Shown piece after piece: positions 27,384-34,088 of a stretch of 44,358 bases of DNA. Below the pieces are notes generated by a model, which did no database searches, was not told where the DNA came from, and worked only from the letters and a program-made list of their open reading frames with translations. Where the stretch lies: the NCBI GenBank assembly GCA_947642745.1, contig CANRTU010000037.1:1-44358 (forward strand). Direction: 5' to 3'. The translations under genes and the position numbers were made by a program. This DNA is from an uncultured Eubacterium sp. (GTDB lineage Bacteria; Bacillota; Clostridia; Lachnospirales; Lachnospiraceae). How positions within the stretch are numbered: position 1 is the first letter of the stretch; each line of letters opens with the position of its first letter.

Positions 27384-27587
27384 TTACCCCCCCCCACGGG
27401 CGCAAAGCCTGCCCCTCTGGCGCTTTCTTTTCTTTTTATTTTCATCACATTCCCTCCAGTAACAGTTTGCCACCAGGCCTTTCACAGCTGGCAGCGGTCC
27501 GGGGACGGGTATTTTTCCCACGGACTCACAGGCCTGCCCCTCTGGCGCTTTCTTTTCTATATTATAACCGCATTCTGGTTTCTTCAC
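27384..27587 (-). CDS. Small ORF coupled to the regulator stop; possible out-of-frame start of the kinase (67 aa)
   Basis: It begins with GTG in a GTGA overlap with the response-regulator stop codon, exactly where a kinase gene normally starts. It runs 67 codons and ends in TAA directly behind the 9-G run. With ten G the frame would continue without a stop into the kinase frame. The sequence is basic at the end (KKKRKRQRGRLCARGGG) and resembles no domain. It could be an OFF-state fragment of a phase-variable kinase, a relic of a duplication, or a product of a miscounted homopolymer. Confidence 0.4.
   Translation of the reverse strand: MKKPECGYNIEKKAPEGQACESVGKIPVPGPLPAVKGLVANCYWRECDENKKKRKRQRGRLCARGGG
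27387..27395 (-). repeat. Homopolymer run of 9 G (coding strand), run 3
   Basis: Nine C on the plus strand. This is the run whose length decides whether the GTG-started small ORF (needs ten) or an ATG-started one (needs eight or eleven) reads into the kinase. Confidence 0.9.
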
Positions 27588-27665
27588 ATTCCCTTTAGTA
27601 ACAGTTTGTAACCAAGCCCCTTTACAGTCAGCAGAGATTCCGGCTGGGACGGATATTCCTCGATT
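27407..27665 (-). repeat. Diverged tandem duplication of the regulator gene 3' end
   Basis: The stretch from 27532 to about 27665 (regulator end plus its downstream 50 bases) reappears at about 27407-27531. Identical blocks include GCCTGCCCCTCTGGCG and TAACAGTTTG on the plus strand. In copy 2 the last codons of the regulator are still readable as LLLEGM with a stop, against LLLKGM in the gene, after a one-base loss upstream. The period is about 125 bases. Confidence 0.75.
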
Positions 27666-28288
27666 TTTTCACGGATTCTGCGGATATGTACCATCAGGGA
27701 ATTCTCGTAACCAAAGGGATTTTCTCCCCAGGCTGCCTCGCACAGCTGCTCAATGGTCACAATCCTTCCCGCATTCCGGCAGAGCGCCAGCAGTACTTCC
27801 CGTTCTTTTGCGGTGATCTGGATATGCTCCCCGTTTCTGATTACCCGGGCCTGTTCAAAATCTATCCGGCAGTGGGCCAGCTCTACCAGCATCGGCGTAT
27901 TTTTATAACACCGCCGCATAATCACCCCCATCCGCAGCGTCAGCTCCTTTGGCAGAAACGGTTTCACCATATAATCGTCCGCTCCCAGTCCCAGCCCCCG
28001 GAACTTATCTTCCTCTTCTCCCCTGGCTGTCAGAAACAGCACTGGCACATCCGAAAGCTCACGCATTCTGGAAAACAGCGAAAACCCGTCCCCATCCGGA
28101 AGCATCACATCCAGAATAGCAAACTCAGGCTCCCAGGTCCTGTATATGTCCAGTGCCTCCTCTGCCGTGGACGCTGTTTTGATACTGGTATAGCCTTCCT
28201 GCTTCAGAATCAGACAGACCATACGCAGCAGCTCTGTTTCGTCATCTACCACCAGAATTTTTCTGGCCTTTGTATATTCCAAATCCAT
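27584..28288 (-). CDS. OmpR/PhoB-type response regulator of two-component system 1 (234 aa)
   Basis: The receiver domain is at residues 10-122: the acidic pair in VVDDE, the phospho-acceptor aspartate in FAILDVMLPDGDG near 58, the threonine in FLTARGEE and the lysine in DDYMVKPF. The winged-helix DNA-binding domain runs from about 135 to 232, with ITAKEREVLLALCRNAGRIV and a recognition region ENSLMVHIRRIREKIE. The ATG has AAGGAGG upstream, and a good promoter is at 28350-28378. Target genes are not evident. Confidence 0.95.
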   Translation of the reverse strand: MDLEYTKARKILVVDDETELLRMVCLILKQEGYTSIKTASTAEEALDIYRTWEPEFAILDVMLPDGDGFSLFSRMRELSDVPVLFLTARGEEEDKFRGLGLGADDYMVKPFLPKELTLRMGVIMRRCYKNTPMLVELAHCRIDFEQARVIRNGEHIQITAKEREVLLALCRNAGRIVTIEQLCEAAWGENPFGYENSLMVHIRRIREKIEEYPSQPESLLTVKGLGYKLLLKGM

Positions 28289-28349
28289 ATGCCGGTATCC
28301 TCCTTTGTATCAGACAGTCCGCAGACCGGTATACGGCCGCAATGGTTAT

Positions 28350-28378
28350 AGTATATGCTGTCTGGGAAAAAAATACAA
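28350..28378 (-). promoter_or_regulatory. Promoter of two-component system 1
   Basis: On the minus strand TTGTAT is followed after 17 bases by TATACT, about 62 bases upstream of the regulator start. Confidence 0.65.
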
Positions 28379-28429
28379 TACCTGCGTATTCCGGAAATCA
28401 AAACGCTGGCATGACCAGTGTTGCTGCGG

Positions 28430-28470
28430 GATTTTTTATCTTATAGGACGCTCTTTCCTATCAGATAAAA
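28430..28470. terminator. AT-rich hairpin with the repeated terminator core
   Basis: TTTTATCT pairs with AGATAAAA around TATAGGACGCTCTTTCCTAT, a 20-base core identical to that in the hairpin behind glgB. Confidence 0.55.
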
Positions 28471-28471
28471 T

Positions 28472-28517
28472 AAAAACACTTTATGCGTCCGGGAATTTCC
28501 CTGCATAAAGTGTTTTT
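28472..28517 (-). terminator. Intrinsic terminator of the dehydratase operon
   Basis: The perfect 15-bp stem AAAAACACTTTATGC/GCATAAAGTGTTTTT has a 16-nt loop. On the minus strand the U-rich tail continues into TATTTTATC. It sits 35 bases past the dehydratase stop and is symmetric enough to work on both strands. Confidence 0.85.
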
Positions 28518-28551
28518 GTATACTTATAAGTCCTGCCTGGTTCAGATGTCT

Positions 28552-30306
28552 TTAATCGTCGTAGGAAAGCCAGGCGCCCTTCATCGGGCTGACTGCGTGT
28601 TCACTGAGCAGCCGCAGTACGCCCCGTTGATAGCGGGCTTTTCGTGGTTTCCAGCTTTTCCTGCGTTCCGAAAGAATCTGATCTATTTCTTCCGGTGTCA
28701 TTTTCTCTCCATGAATGCCCACAATATTCAGCCGTCGTGCCGGAATGTCAATTTCAATTAAATCCCCTTCTTCCACCAGCGCCACCGGTCCGCCTTCAGC
28801 GGCTTCCGGGCTGCAATGCCCGATTACCGGTCCCGTGGATGCTCCGGAAAAGCGTCCGTCGGTAATGAGCGCTATGCTTCTGCCCAGCTCTTTGTCGCTG
28901 CTGATAGCCTCGGAAGTATAGAACATTTCCGGCATGCCGCTGCCCTTTGGCCCTTCATAGCGGATAAAGACCGCATCTCCCTTTTCCACCCGGTGTTTCA
29001 GCACCGCATCCAGGCATTCCTCCTCGCTGTCAAAAGGCCTTGCCCGCAGCACCGCCTGAAACATCTCCTTCGGACAGGCGGTATGTTTGATTACAGCCCC
29101 TTCCGGCGCCAGGTTGCCCCGCAGAATGGCAATGCTGCCGTCCGTGCCGATGGCCTTCTCTTTTGGCCGGATAATATCTTCTTTTGTAATACTGCAGCCA
29201 TACCGCTTATTAAATTCTCCCAGCCAGTTTTCACAGCGGTCATAAAAACCGTTCTGCTTCAGTTCATCCAGATTTTCTCCCAGCGTCTTTCCAGTCACTG
29301 TCATGGCGTCCAGATGCAGACAGTCTCTTATTTCCTCCATGACAGCCGGAACGCCTCCCGCATAATAGAAGCATTCTGCCGGCCAGCGTCCCGCCGGACG
29401 TACATCCAGAATATACCTGGCATTGCGGTGCAGACGGTCAAATGTATCACCGGTAATTTCGAGCCCCAGCTCATGGGCTATGGCAGGAATATGCAGCAGA
29501 CAGTTGGTACTTCCGGATACTGCCGCATGTACCAGAATGGCATTTTCAAAACTATCCATAGTAACCAGATCCGACGGGCGCATATGTTCAGAAAGCGCCA
29601 TTTCCACTGCCCGCTTCCCGGCTTCCCTGGCAAATTTTAATAAATCCGGACTGGAAGCCGGCATCAGCGCACTTCCCGGCAGCGTAAGACCCAGCGCTTC
29701 CGCCATAATCTGCATGGTGGAAGCCGTTCCGATAAACGAACATGCCCCGCATCCCGGACAGGCGTTCTGTTTCGCCCAGTTCAGTTTTGCCTCGTCGATT
29801 TCCCCTCTCTGGAATTTTGCGCTGTACATTCCAAGCTGTTCCAGCGTCAGCATATCCGGTCCGGCGTTCATGGTGCCGCCCGGCACTACAATTGCCGGAA
29901 CATTGACACGCATCAGCCCCATCAGATTGCCCGGCAGTCCTTTATCACAGCTGGAAAGATATACGCCCGCATCAAACGGCGTGGCGTTTGCGTGGATTTC
30001 AATCATATTGGCTATCATCTCCCGGCTGGCCAGACTGTAATTAATGCCATCCGTACCCTGACTTTCCCCGTCGCACATGTCTGTACAGAAATATCTGGCT
30101 CCAAAACCTCCCGCCTGCGCAATTCCTTTTCTGACCTCTTCGACAAGTATATTCAGATGAACACTGCCCGGATGACTGTCGCCGTATGTGCTCTCAATGA
30201 TAACCTGGGGTTTTGCCAGATCTTCCGGCTTCCAGCCTGTTCCTATACGCAGCGGGTCCAGCTCAGGCGCCAGCTTCCGCATTTCCTGACTTTTCAGATT
30301 TTCCAT
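28552..30306 (-). CDS. IlvD/EDD-family dehydratase, probably a sugar-acid dehydratase (584 aa)
   Basis: Iron-sulfur dehydratase. Cluster and metal motifs are CDGESQGTDGINYSLASRE near residue 78, SSCDKGLPGNLMG near 118 and NACPGCGACSFIGTASTM near 186. The C-terminal domain carries DGRFSGASTGPVIGHCSPEAAEGGPVALVEEGDLIEIDI. The family includes dihydroxyacid, phosphogluconate and several aldonate dehydratases. A GntP permease 56 bases upstream and a FadR-type regulator point to a sugar acid such as gluconate, galactonate or xylonate rather than branched-chain amino-acid synthesis; no ilv or leu gene is near. The ATG has AAAGGA upstream. Confidence 0.9.
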   Translation of the reverse strand: MENLKSQEMRKLAPELDPLRIGTGWKPEDLAKPQVIIESTYGDSHPGSVHLNILVEEVRKGIAQAGGFGARYFCTDMCDGESQGTDGINYSLASREMIANMIEIHANATPFDAGVYLSSCDKGLPGNLMGLMRVNVPAIVVPGGTMNAGPDMLTLEQLGMYSAKFQRGEIDEAKLNWAKQNACPGCGACSFIGTASTMQIMAEALGLTLPGSALMPASSPDLLKFAREAGKRAVEMALSEHMRPSDLVTMDSFENAILVHAAVSGSTNCLLHIPAIAHELGLEITGDTFDRLHRNARYILDVRPAGRWPAECFYYAGGVPAVMEEIRDCLHLDAMTVTGKTLGENLDELKQNGFYDRCENWLGEFNKRYGCSITKEDIIRPKEKAIGTDGSIAILRGNLAPEGAVIKHTACPKEMFQAVLRARPFDSEEECLDAVLKHRVEKGDAVFIRYEGPKGSGMPEMFYTSEAISSDKELGRSIALITDGRFSGASTGPVIGHCSPEAAEGGPVALVEEGDLIEIDIPARRLNIVGIHGEKMTPEEIDQILSERRKSWKPRKARYQRGVLRLLSEHAVSPMKGAWLSYDD

Positions 30307-30362
30307 ATGTTTTATTCCGTCCTTTCTGTTTTCTTCTGCCTGTTATGAAATCATACTGCTAC

Positions 30363-31721
30363 TTACGCAAAAAAAGATATGATTAATGCTATCACAAAAC
30401 CAGTGCCGCCCACAAGTGTTTCCATAACCGTCCAGGTCTTCAGCGTCATTTTTTCGTCCATTCCCACCAGTGATTTCACCAGCCAGAAGCCGGAATCATT
30501 AAAATGGGAACAGACTGTGGCGCCGCCTGCCACTGCCGCTGTCGTACAGGCCAGGTACAGCGGGGATAATTCCGCAATGCCGGGGATTGCCGCAATAATG
30601 CCGGCCGCCATGGTCATGGCCACTGTGGAAGAGCCGACACAGATACGCACCAGCCCGGCTACCACGAAGGCCAGCACTACAATTGGAAGCGACATGGAGG
30701 ATACTGCGTTTCCGATCACATCTCCAAGCCCGGAATACTGCAGCATATAACGCAGCACGCCGCCGCAGGCAGTTACCAGCAGTATCAGCCCTGTAGGTTC
30801 CAGTGATTTTGTCATTACTTTTTCCAGCTCTTCTGTACTGTATCCATGCCCCAGTCCCAGGATCAGCATGGCTGCCACAGTTGCGATCAGAAGCGCCACA
30901 AACGGTTCTCCCAGGAATCCGAACACCGGCTGCAAGGAAGACAGTGCCGGAACCACGCCTGTTACGGAATCCAGTATAATAAGTACAAGAGGTATGAGGA
31001 TAATACCTACGATAGACCAGAAATTCGGAAGTTTTGATTCATCAAAATCCTCCTGGTTTGCCACATGTTCCGGTACCGGAATATGGTATTTCCTGCCACA
31101 GATGGACCCCCAGACTGGTCCTGCCACGACCATTGCGCATGTACCGCAGCAAATTCCTACCAGAATCACCCAGCCCAGATCTACATTTAACATGGTGGCT
31201 ACCAGAATCGGTCCCGGCGTAGGCGGTATAAAAGCATGGCCCACCGCCAGTCCTGCCAGCAGCGGTATCGCATAAAACAGTGAAGAACGCTTTGTCCGTT
31301 TGGCAAGTGAAAATGCCAGCGGTATTAAAATAATCAGACCTGCGTCAAAAAATACCGGCATTGCGATTACCAGTCCGGTAATTCCCAGCGCCCAGGCAGC
31401 CTTTTTGTCCCCAAACCATCTGACCATGGTGACTGCCAGCGTCTGCGCACCGCCAGATATTTCCAGAATCGCTCCAAACATGGAACCGAGCCCTACCAGC
31501 AGCGCTATTCCTTTCAGTGTGTTACCGATCCCGTCATTCACTGCGGTTACAATATCTTCCACCGGCATACCAGCGATCAGACCGATGGCGATCGCACCTG
31601 TCAGTATGGAAATCATCGCCTGGATCTTGAACTTAATAATCAGTACCAGCAGTATCACCAGTCCGATGATAGCTGCGATCACAAGCCTTGTGGGATTTAA
31701 TGCGGCTGTGTCAGAAGTCAT
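30363..31721 (-). CDS. GntP-family gluconate/sugar-acid permease (452 aa)
   Basis: Inner-membrane proton symporter of the GntP family, about 12-14 hydrophobic segments over 452 residues, the normal size. Family features are GIGNTLKGIALLVGLGSMFGAILE near 63-86, AGLAVGHAFIPPTPGP near 155-170 and the C-terminal VCSHFNDSGFWLVKSLVGM near 402-420. The ATG has GCGAGG upstream. It is first in a two-gene operon with the dehydratase, after a leader of about 320 bases from the promoter at 32047-32075. Confidence 0.94.
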   Translation of the reverse strand: MTSDTAALNPTRLVIAAIIGLVILLVLIIKFKIQAMISILTGAIAIGLIAGMPVEDIVTAVNDGIGNTLKGIALLVGLGSMFGAILEISGGAQTLAVTMVRWFGDKKAAWALGITGLVIAMPVFFDAGLIILIPLAFSLAKRTKRSSLFYAIPLLAGLAVGHAFIPPTPGPILVATMLNVDLGWVILVGICCGTCAMVVAGPVWGSICGRKYHIPVPEHVANQEDFDESKLPNFWSIVGIILIPLVLIILDSVTGVVPALSSLQPVFGFLGEPFVALLIATVAAMLILGLGHGYSTEELEKVMTKSLEPTGLILLVTACGGVLRYMLQYSGLGDVIGNAVSSMSLPIVVLAFVVAGLVRICVGSSTVAMTMAAGIIAAIPGIAELSPLYLACTTAAVAGGATVCSHFNDSGFWLVKSLVGMDEKMTLKTWTVMETLVGGTGFVIALIISFFA

Positions 31722-31819
31722 AATATTTTCCTCGCTTTCTATTTTGATTATGAGCTGTTTTTACCCTCAGTGGAAAAGGGTATCTTCGTGTTCTGTACAG
31801 TGCTTCAGCCGGATAAATC

Positions 31820-31999
31820 TTACAGATCCGGCCAGCTGGATTTCTCCTGTGGCATTTTTATGGCTTTCATATATATATATATTATTTCCTGTTTTTCATA
31901 TTTTTTTGTTGCCACATATTTCTTTTCAGCATTTATGTATCTTCCCTGTCTGCTGTTTCCGGTCATTTCTTCATACATCATATGTATCTTTGTTTTCAC
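31820..31999 (-). other. Possible 59-codon reading frame in the gntP leader
   Basis: A GTG-started frame of 59 codons (first residues MKTKIHMMYEEMTGNSRQ) lies inside the leader and ends about 100 bases before gntP. It has no well-spaced ribosome site and is lysine- and tyrosine-rich over an AT-rich stretch. It could be a leader peptide or chance. Confidence 0.2.
31973..31987. promoter_or_regulatory. Operator-like palindrome 1
   Basis: ATACATCATATGTAT, arms ATACAT/ATGTAT, matches the half-sites of the palindromes at the promoter 50-100 bases away. It lies downstream of the predicted start of transcription. Confidence 0.5.
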
Positions 32000-32037
32000 A
32001 TCCTTTCTTTCTTTATTTGTATGACGTATTATGTTTT

Positions 32038-32050
32038 GTATCTAAGATAC
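32038..32050. promoter_or_regulatory. Operator-like palindrome 2, over the -10 box
   Basis: GTATCTAAGATAC, arms GTATCT/AGATAC, overlaps the -10 box of the gntP promoter, so a bound repressor would block it. Confidence 0.5.
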
Positions 32051-32075
32051 TACTTTATTTAGTAATTTTTGTCAA
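32047..32075 (-). promoter_or_regulatory. Promoter of the gntP-dehydratase operon
   Basis: On the minus strand a consensus TTGACA is followed after 17 bases by TAGTAT. Palindromes cover both boxes. Confidence 0.8.
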
Positions 32076-32089
32076 TACATCAGATGTAT
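32075..32089. promoter_or_regulatory. Operator-like palindrome 3, at the -35 box
   Basis: ATACATCAGATGTAT, arms ATACATC/GATGTAT, a perfect odd palindrome that touches the -35 box. It is the best candidate site for the FadR-type regulator encoded upstream. Confidence 0.6.
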
Positions 32090-32110
32090 TTATCACAGTT
32101 TCTGTATTTA

Positions 32111-32160
32111 TGCACAAAAAAATAAGAGTTTTTTGAATTTTAACTCTTATTTTTTGTGCA
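32111..32160. terminator. Terminator hairpin between the regulator and gntP
   Basis: GCACAAAAAAATAAGAGTT and AACTCTTATTTTTTGTGC pair with one extra A, around an 11-base loop. It is AT-rich and symmetric, so it may end the regulator transcript and insulate the gntP promoter. Confidence 0.6.
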
Positions 32161-32249
32161 TATTTACAATATTCTGATCAGATATTTCCTGCCGGGGCAT
32201 TTAGCCACTGCCTGTTACTCTTTTACGTATGATCTTTCACTAATGTTGC

Positions 32250-32309
32250 AATATGATCTTATGTAATATAATCTTATGTAATATGACCTTTTACAATATA
32301 ACCTTTTAC
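32250..32309. repeat. Four tandem 15-bp repeats at the end of the FadR-type gene
   Basis: Consensus AATATRAYCTTWTRY: AATATGATCTTATGT, AATATAATCTTATGT, AATATGACCTTTTAC and AATATAACCTTTTAC in a row. The last unit overlaps the regulator stop codon. A weaker unit is visible before them. Confidence 0.7.
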
Positions 32310-33028
32310 GCATGATTTTTTTCTTCCTTCTGGTGCCTTTTGTACTTACGTACCAGTGCCTGCCGGTTGTACGTTAAATGCATGACCATGGCGCATCTTG
32401 CCCCCACAGGATCACGGTCCAGAATGGCATTGACAATAGCCCGGTGGGTCTGTATTGTCTCCTGCATCAGCGTCCGGCGGGTCAGATTGGCAAATGTCAG
32501 CACCGCTGTATTGATAACGGGAATCAGCGTCTCCACAACCCGGTTTTTGCTGCATCTGGCTATGCACGTATGAAATTCAATATCTTTTGGTATATGGTCT
32601 TCTCCTGCCAGATATTTCCGCTCTGTTTCATCGCATAATTCTTTCAGCTGTTTTAGTTCCTCTTTGGTGGCATATTCCGCGGCCAGCGATGCTATCTCCG
32701 GTTCCAGCATCAGACGCACGTCAAACAGTTCCAGCGCCAGCTTATATTTATCCTGAAGCCTGGATAATCCCAGCGGATCGTCGTCCAGGGAACGGGTACT
32801 GATAACATAGGTACCAGACCCCCTCCGGACTTCCAGTATGCCTTTTGATACCAGTCCCCGCACCGCTTCCCGGATCGTACTACGACCTACCCCGAACCGC
32901 TCCGCCAGATCGAATTCATTTGGAATGCGCTGCCCGATTTCCACCGGCTCCTGCAGGATATAGTTCATCAGTTCCTGTTCAATCTGTTCTCCCAATAGTT
33001 TTTTATCCAGCTTTTCAAATTGGTACAT
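32306..33028 (-). CDS. FadR-type (GntR family, FCD domain) regulator (240 aa)
   Basis: Probable repressor of the gntP-dehydratase operon. The winged HTH is at residues 13-78: LMNYILQEPVEIGQRIPNEF, LAERFGVGRSTIREAVRGLVSKGILEVRRGSGTYV. The FCD ligand domain is at about 95-225, with LFDVRLMLEPEIASLAAEYA, DIEFHTCIARCSKN and a histidine in MVMHLTY that fits the usual metal site. The ATG follows AGGAGG at a somewhat long spacing of 12. A promoter lies at 33124-33152. The three palindromes ahead of gntP are its likely sites. Confidence 0.92.
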   Translation of the reverse strand: MYQFEKLDKKLLGEQIEQELMNYILQEPVEIGQRIPNEFDLAERFGVGRSTIREAVRGLVSKGILEVRRGSGTYVISTRSLDDDPLGLSRLQDKYKLALELFDVRLMLEPEIASLAAEYATKEELKQLKELCDETERKYLAGEDHIPKDIEFHTCIARCSKNRVVETLIPVINTAVLTFANLTRRTLMQETIQTHRAIVNAILDRDPVGARCAMVMHLTYNRQALVRKYKRHQKEEKNHA

Positions 33029-33123
33029 CCCCGTGTGTTTCCTCCTGATTCTGCCCGGTCAGACGGACATGTATATCCGGAGCGCCACCGCAAAAGCCGC
33101 TGCATCCGGCTGATTTTGGTCAC

Positions 33124-33152
33124 ATCATACCATACCGCCGGATAGCTTTCAA
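33124..33152 (-). promoter_or_regulatory. Promoter of the FadR-type regulator gene
   Basis: On the minus strand TTGAAA is followed after 17 bases by TATGAT, with an extended TGG before it. It is about 100 bases upstream of the start codon. Confidence 0.6.
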
Positions 33153-33454
33153 TAGTTTTTGCTCCAGAGCGGACACTGCCGTATAATACATGATTATCTT
33201 TTATTTTTTATTATAATAACCGGAAGATATCAGCGTACTCCGGACGCTGGGAAAAGGCAGCCTGTGCCGGACAACTCCATGCAGCAGACAGTGAAAAGCA
33301 AATATATGTACGGATAATTCCATGGCGGGCAATGTGGAGATTCCGGTTATGGCAGGCCTTTCCTGTCTGCCCCTGCATACCATGTTCTGGCAGGCCGGAT
33401 AACTGTGTCCGGCAGAATCTCCCGGATTGCCGGCATCCGGGAGATATCCATCCC

Positions 33455-33478
33455 GCCGCCGGTAATTGTAACCGGCGC
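33455..33478. repeat. Paired 24-bp hairpin repeat, copy 1
   Basis: GCCGCCGGTAATTGTAACCGGCGC, a hairpin with stem CGCCGGT/ACCGGCG and loop AATTGTA. An identical copy lies 188 bases downstream. A separate hairpin, CCCGGAT/ATCCGGG, lies just before it at 33421-33441. Apart from these and the promoter, 33029-33678 holds nothing I can support as a gene. Confidence 0.65.
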
Positions 33479-33642
33479 CGGATGAAATTCAAATACGCTT
33501 CCGGCCCGCTATTGCGGTTCTGTAAGAAAAATGTTATCATAACTTTAATTACAGGTCGTCAGAACATCCTCTGCCGCCTGCGTTTCCAGTGATTATCATA
33601 TGATATCCTGTGACAGGGATAAAATTTCCAGCCGGCAGGCCC

Positions 33643-33666
33643 GCCGCCGGTAATTGTAACCGGCGC
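33643..33666. repeat. Paired 24-bp hairpin repeat, copy 2
   Basis: The same 24 bases as at 33455-33478. It lies 13 bases past the stop of the small HTH gene (minus strand). Confidence 0.65.
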
Positions 33667-33678
33667 AGTTCCGGGCTT

Positions 33679-33876
33679 TTATTTTTCCAGACACAGAAGC
33701 TCTTCCACGCCGCAGCTTAAATAAGCGCATATTTTTTCCAGAATATCAAAGCTGATCCTGGTGGTCCGGTTGTGATTGAGATTCCTGAGGGTTGTTACAG
33801 ATACTCCGGTATCTTTTGCCATCTGGTTCTGGGAAATCCCTTTCTGATCCAGGAGCTGGTTTAACATAATCTTCAA
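33679..33876 (-). CDS. Small Cro/CI-type HTH protein (65 aa)
   Basis: Single-domain DNA-binding protein of the XRE superfamily. The HTH is LLDQKGISQNQMAKDTGVSVTTLRNLNHNRTTRISFDILEKICAYLSCGVEELL, with the recognition helix around SVTTLRNLN. It has no second domain, so it is either a minimal repressor or the antitoxin-like half of a lost pair; no toxin gene is beside it. The start is TTG at 33876, with GAGGTG just upstream, and an ATG three codons in is the alternative. Confidence 0.85.
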   Translation of the reverse strand: MKIMLNQLLDQKGISQNQMAKDTGVSVTTLRNLNHNRTTRISFDILEKICAYLSCGVEELLCLEK

Positions 33877-34088
33877 TGTATCACCTCATTTCCATCAGAT
33901 AATATACAGTCTCTCCGCATTTGTATTTCTTATACATGTTGTGGATTCTGTAATGATAACAGGGACAGACGGACCGCAGCAGGATATTTTGTCCGGTTTC
34001 AGGGAACCATTTAAAACATATGATTCTGAAGTACATGCATCACCAGCAGCTGTACCAGATTTGGCAAAACCGCCAGAAAGGAGCCACC

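Noticed and set aside
25813..27405. Kinase start at TTG 27405 giving 530 residues
   Set aside because: The frame is open but would add a basic, Gly-run segment with no kinase homology, has no ribosome site, and depends on exact lengths of three G runs; TTG 27231 fits the usual kinase N-terminus better.
28816..29640. 274-codon plus-strand ORF opposite the dehydratase
   Set aside because: It is antisense to a gene with all IlvD-family cluster motifs.
33332..33592. 86-codon plus-strand ORF between the regulator and the HTH gene
   Set aside because: It is cysteine- and proline-rich, has no ribosome site, and spans the hairpin repeat.
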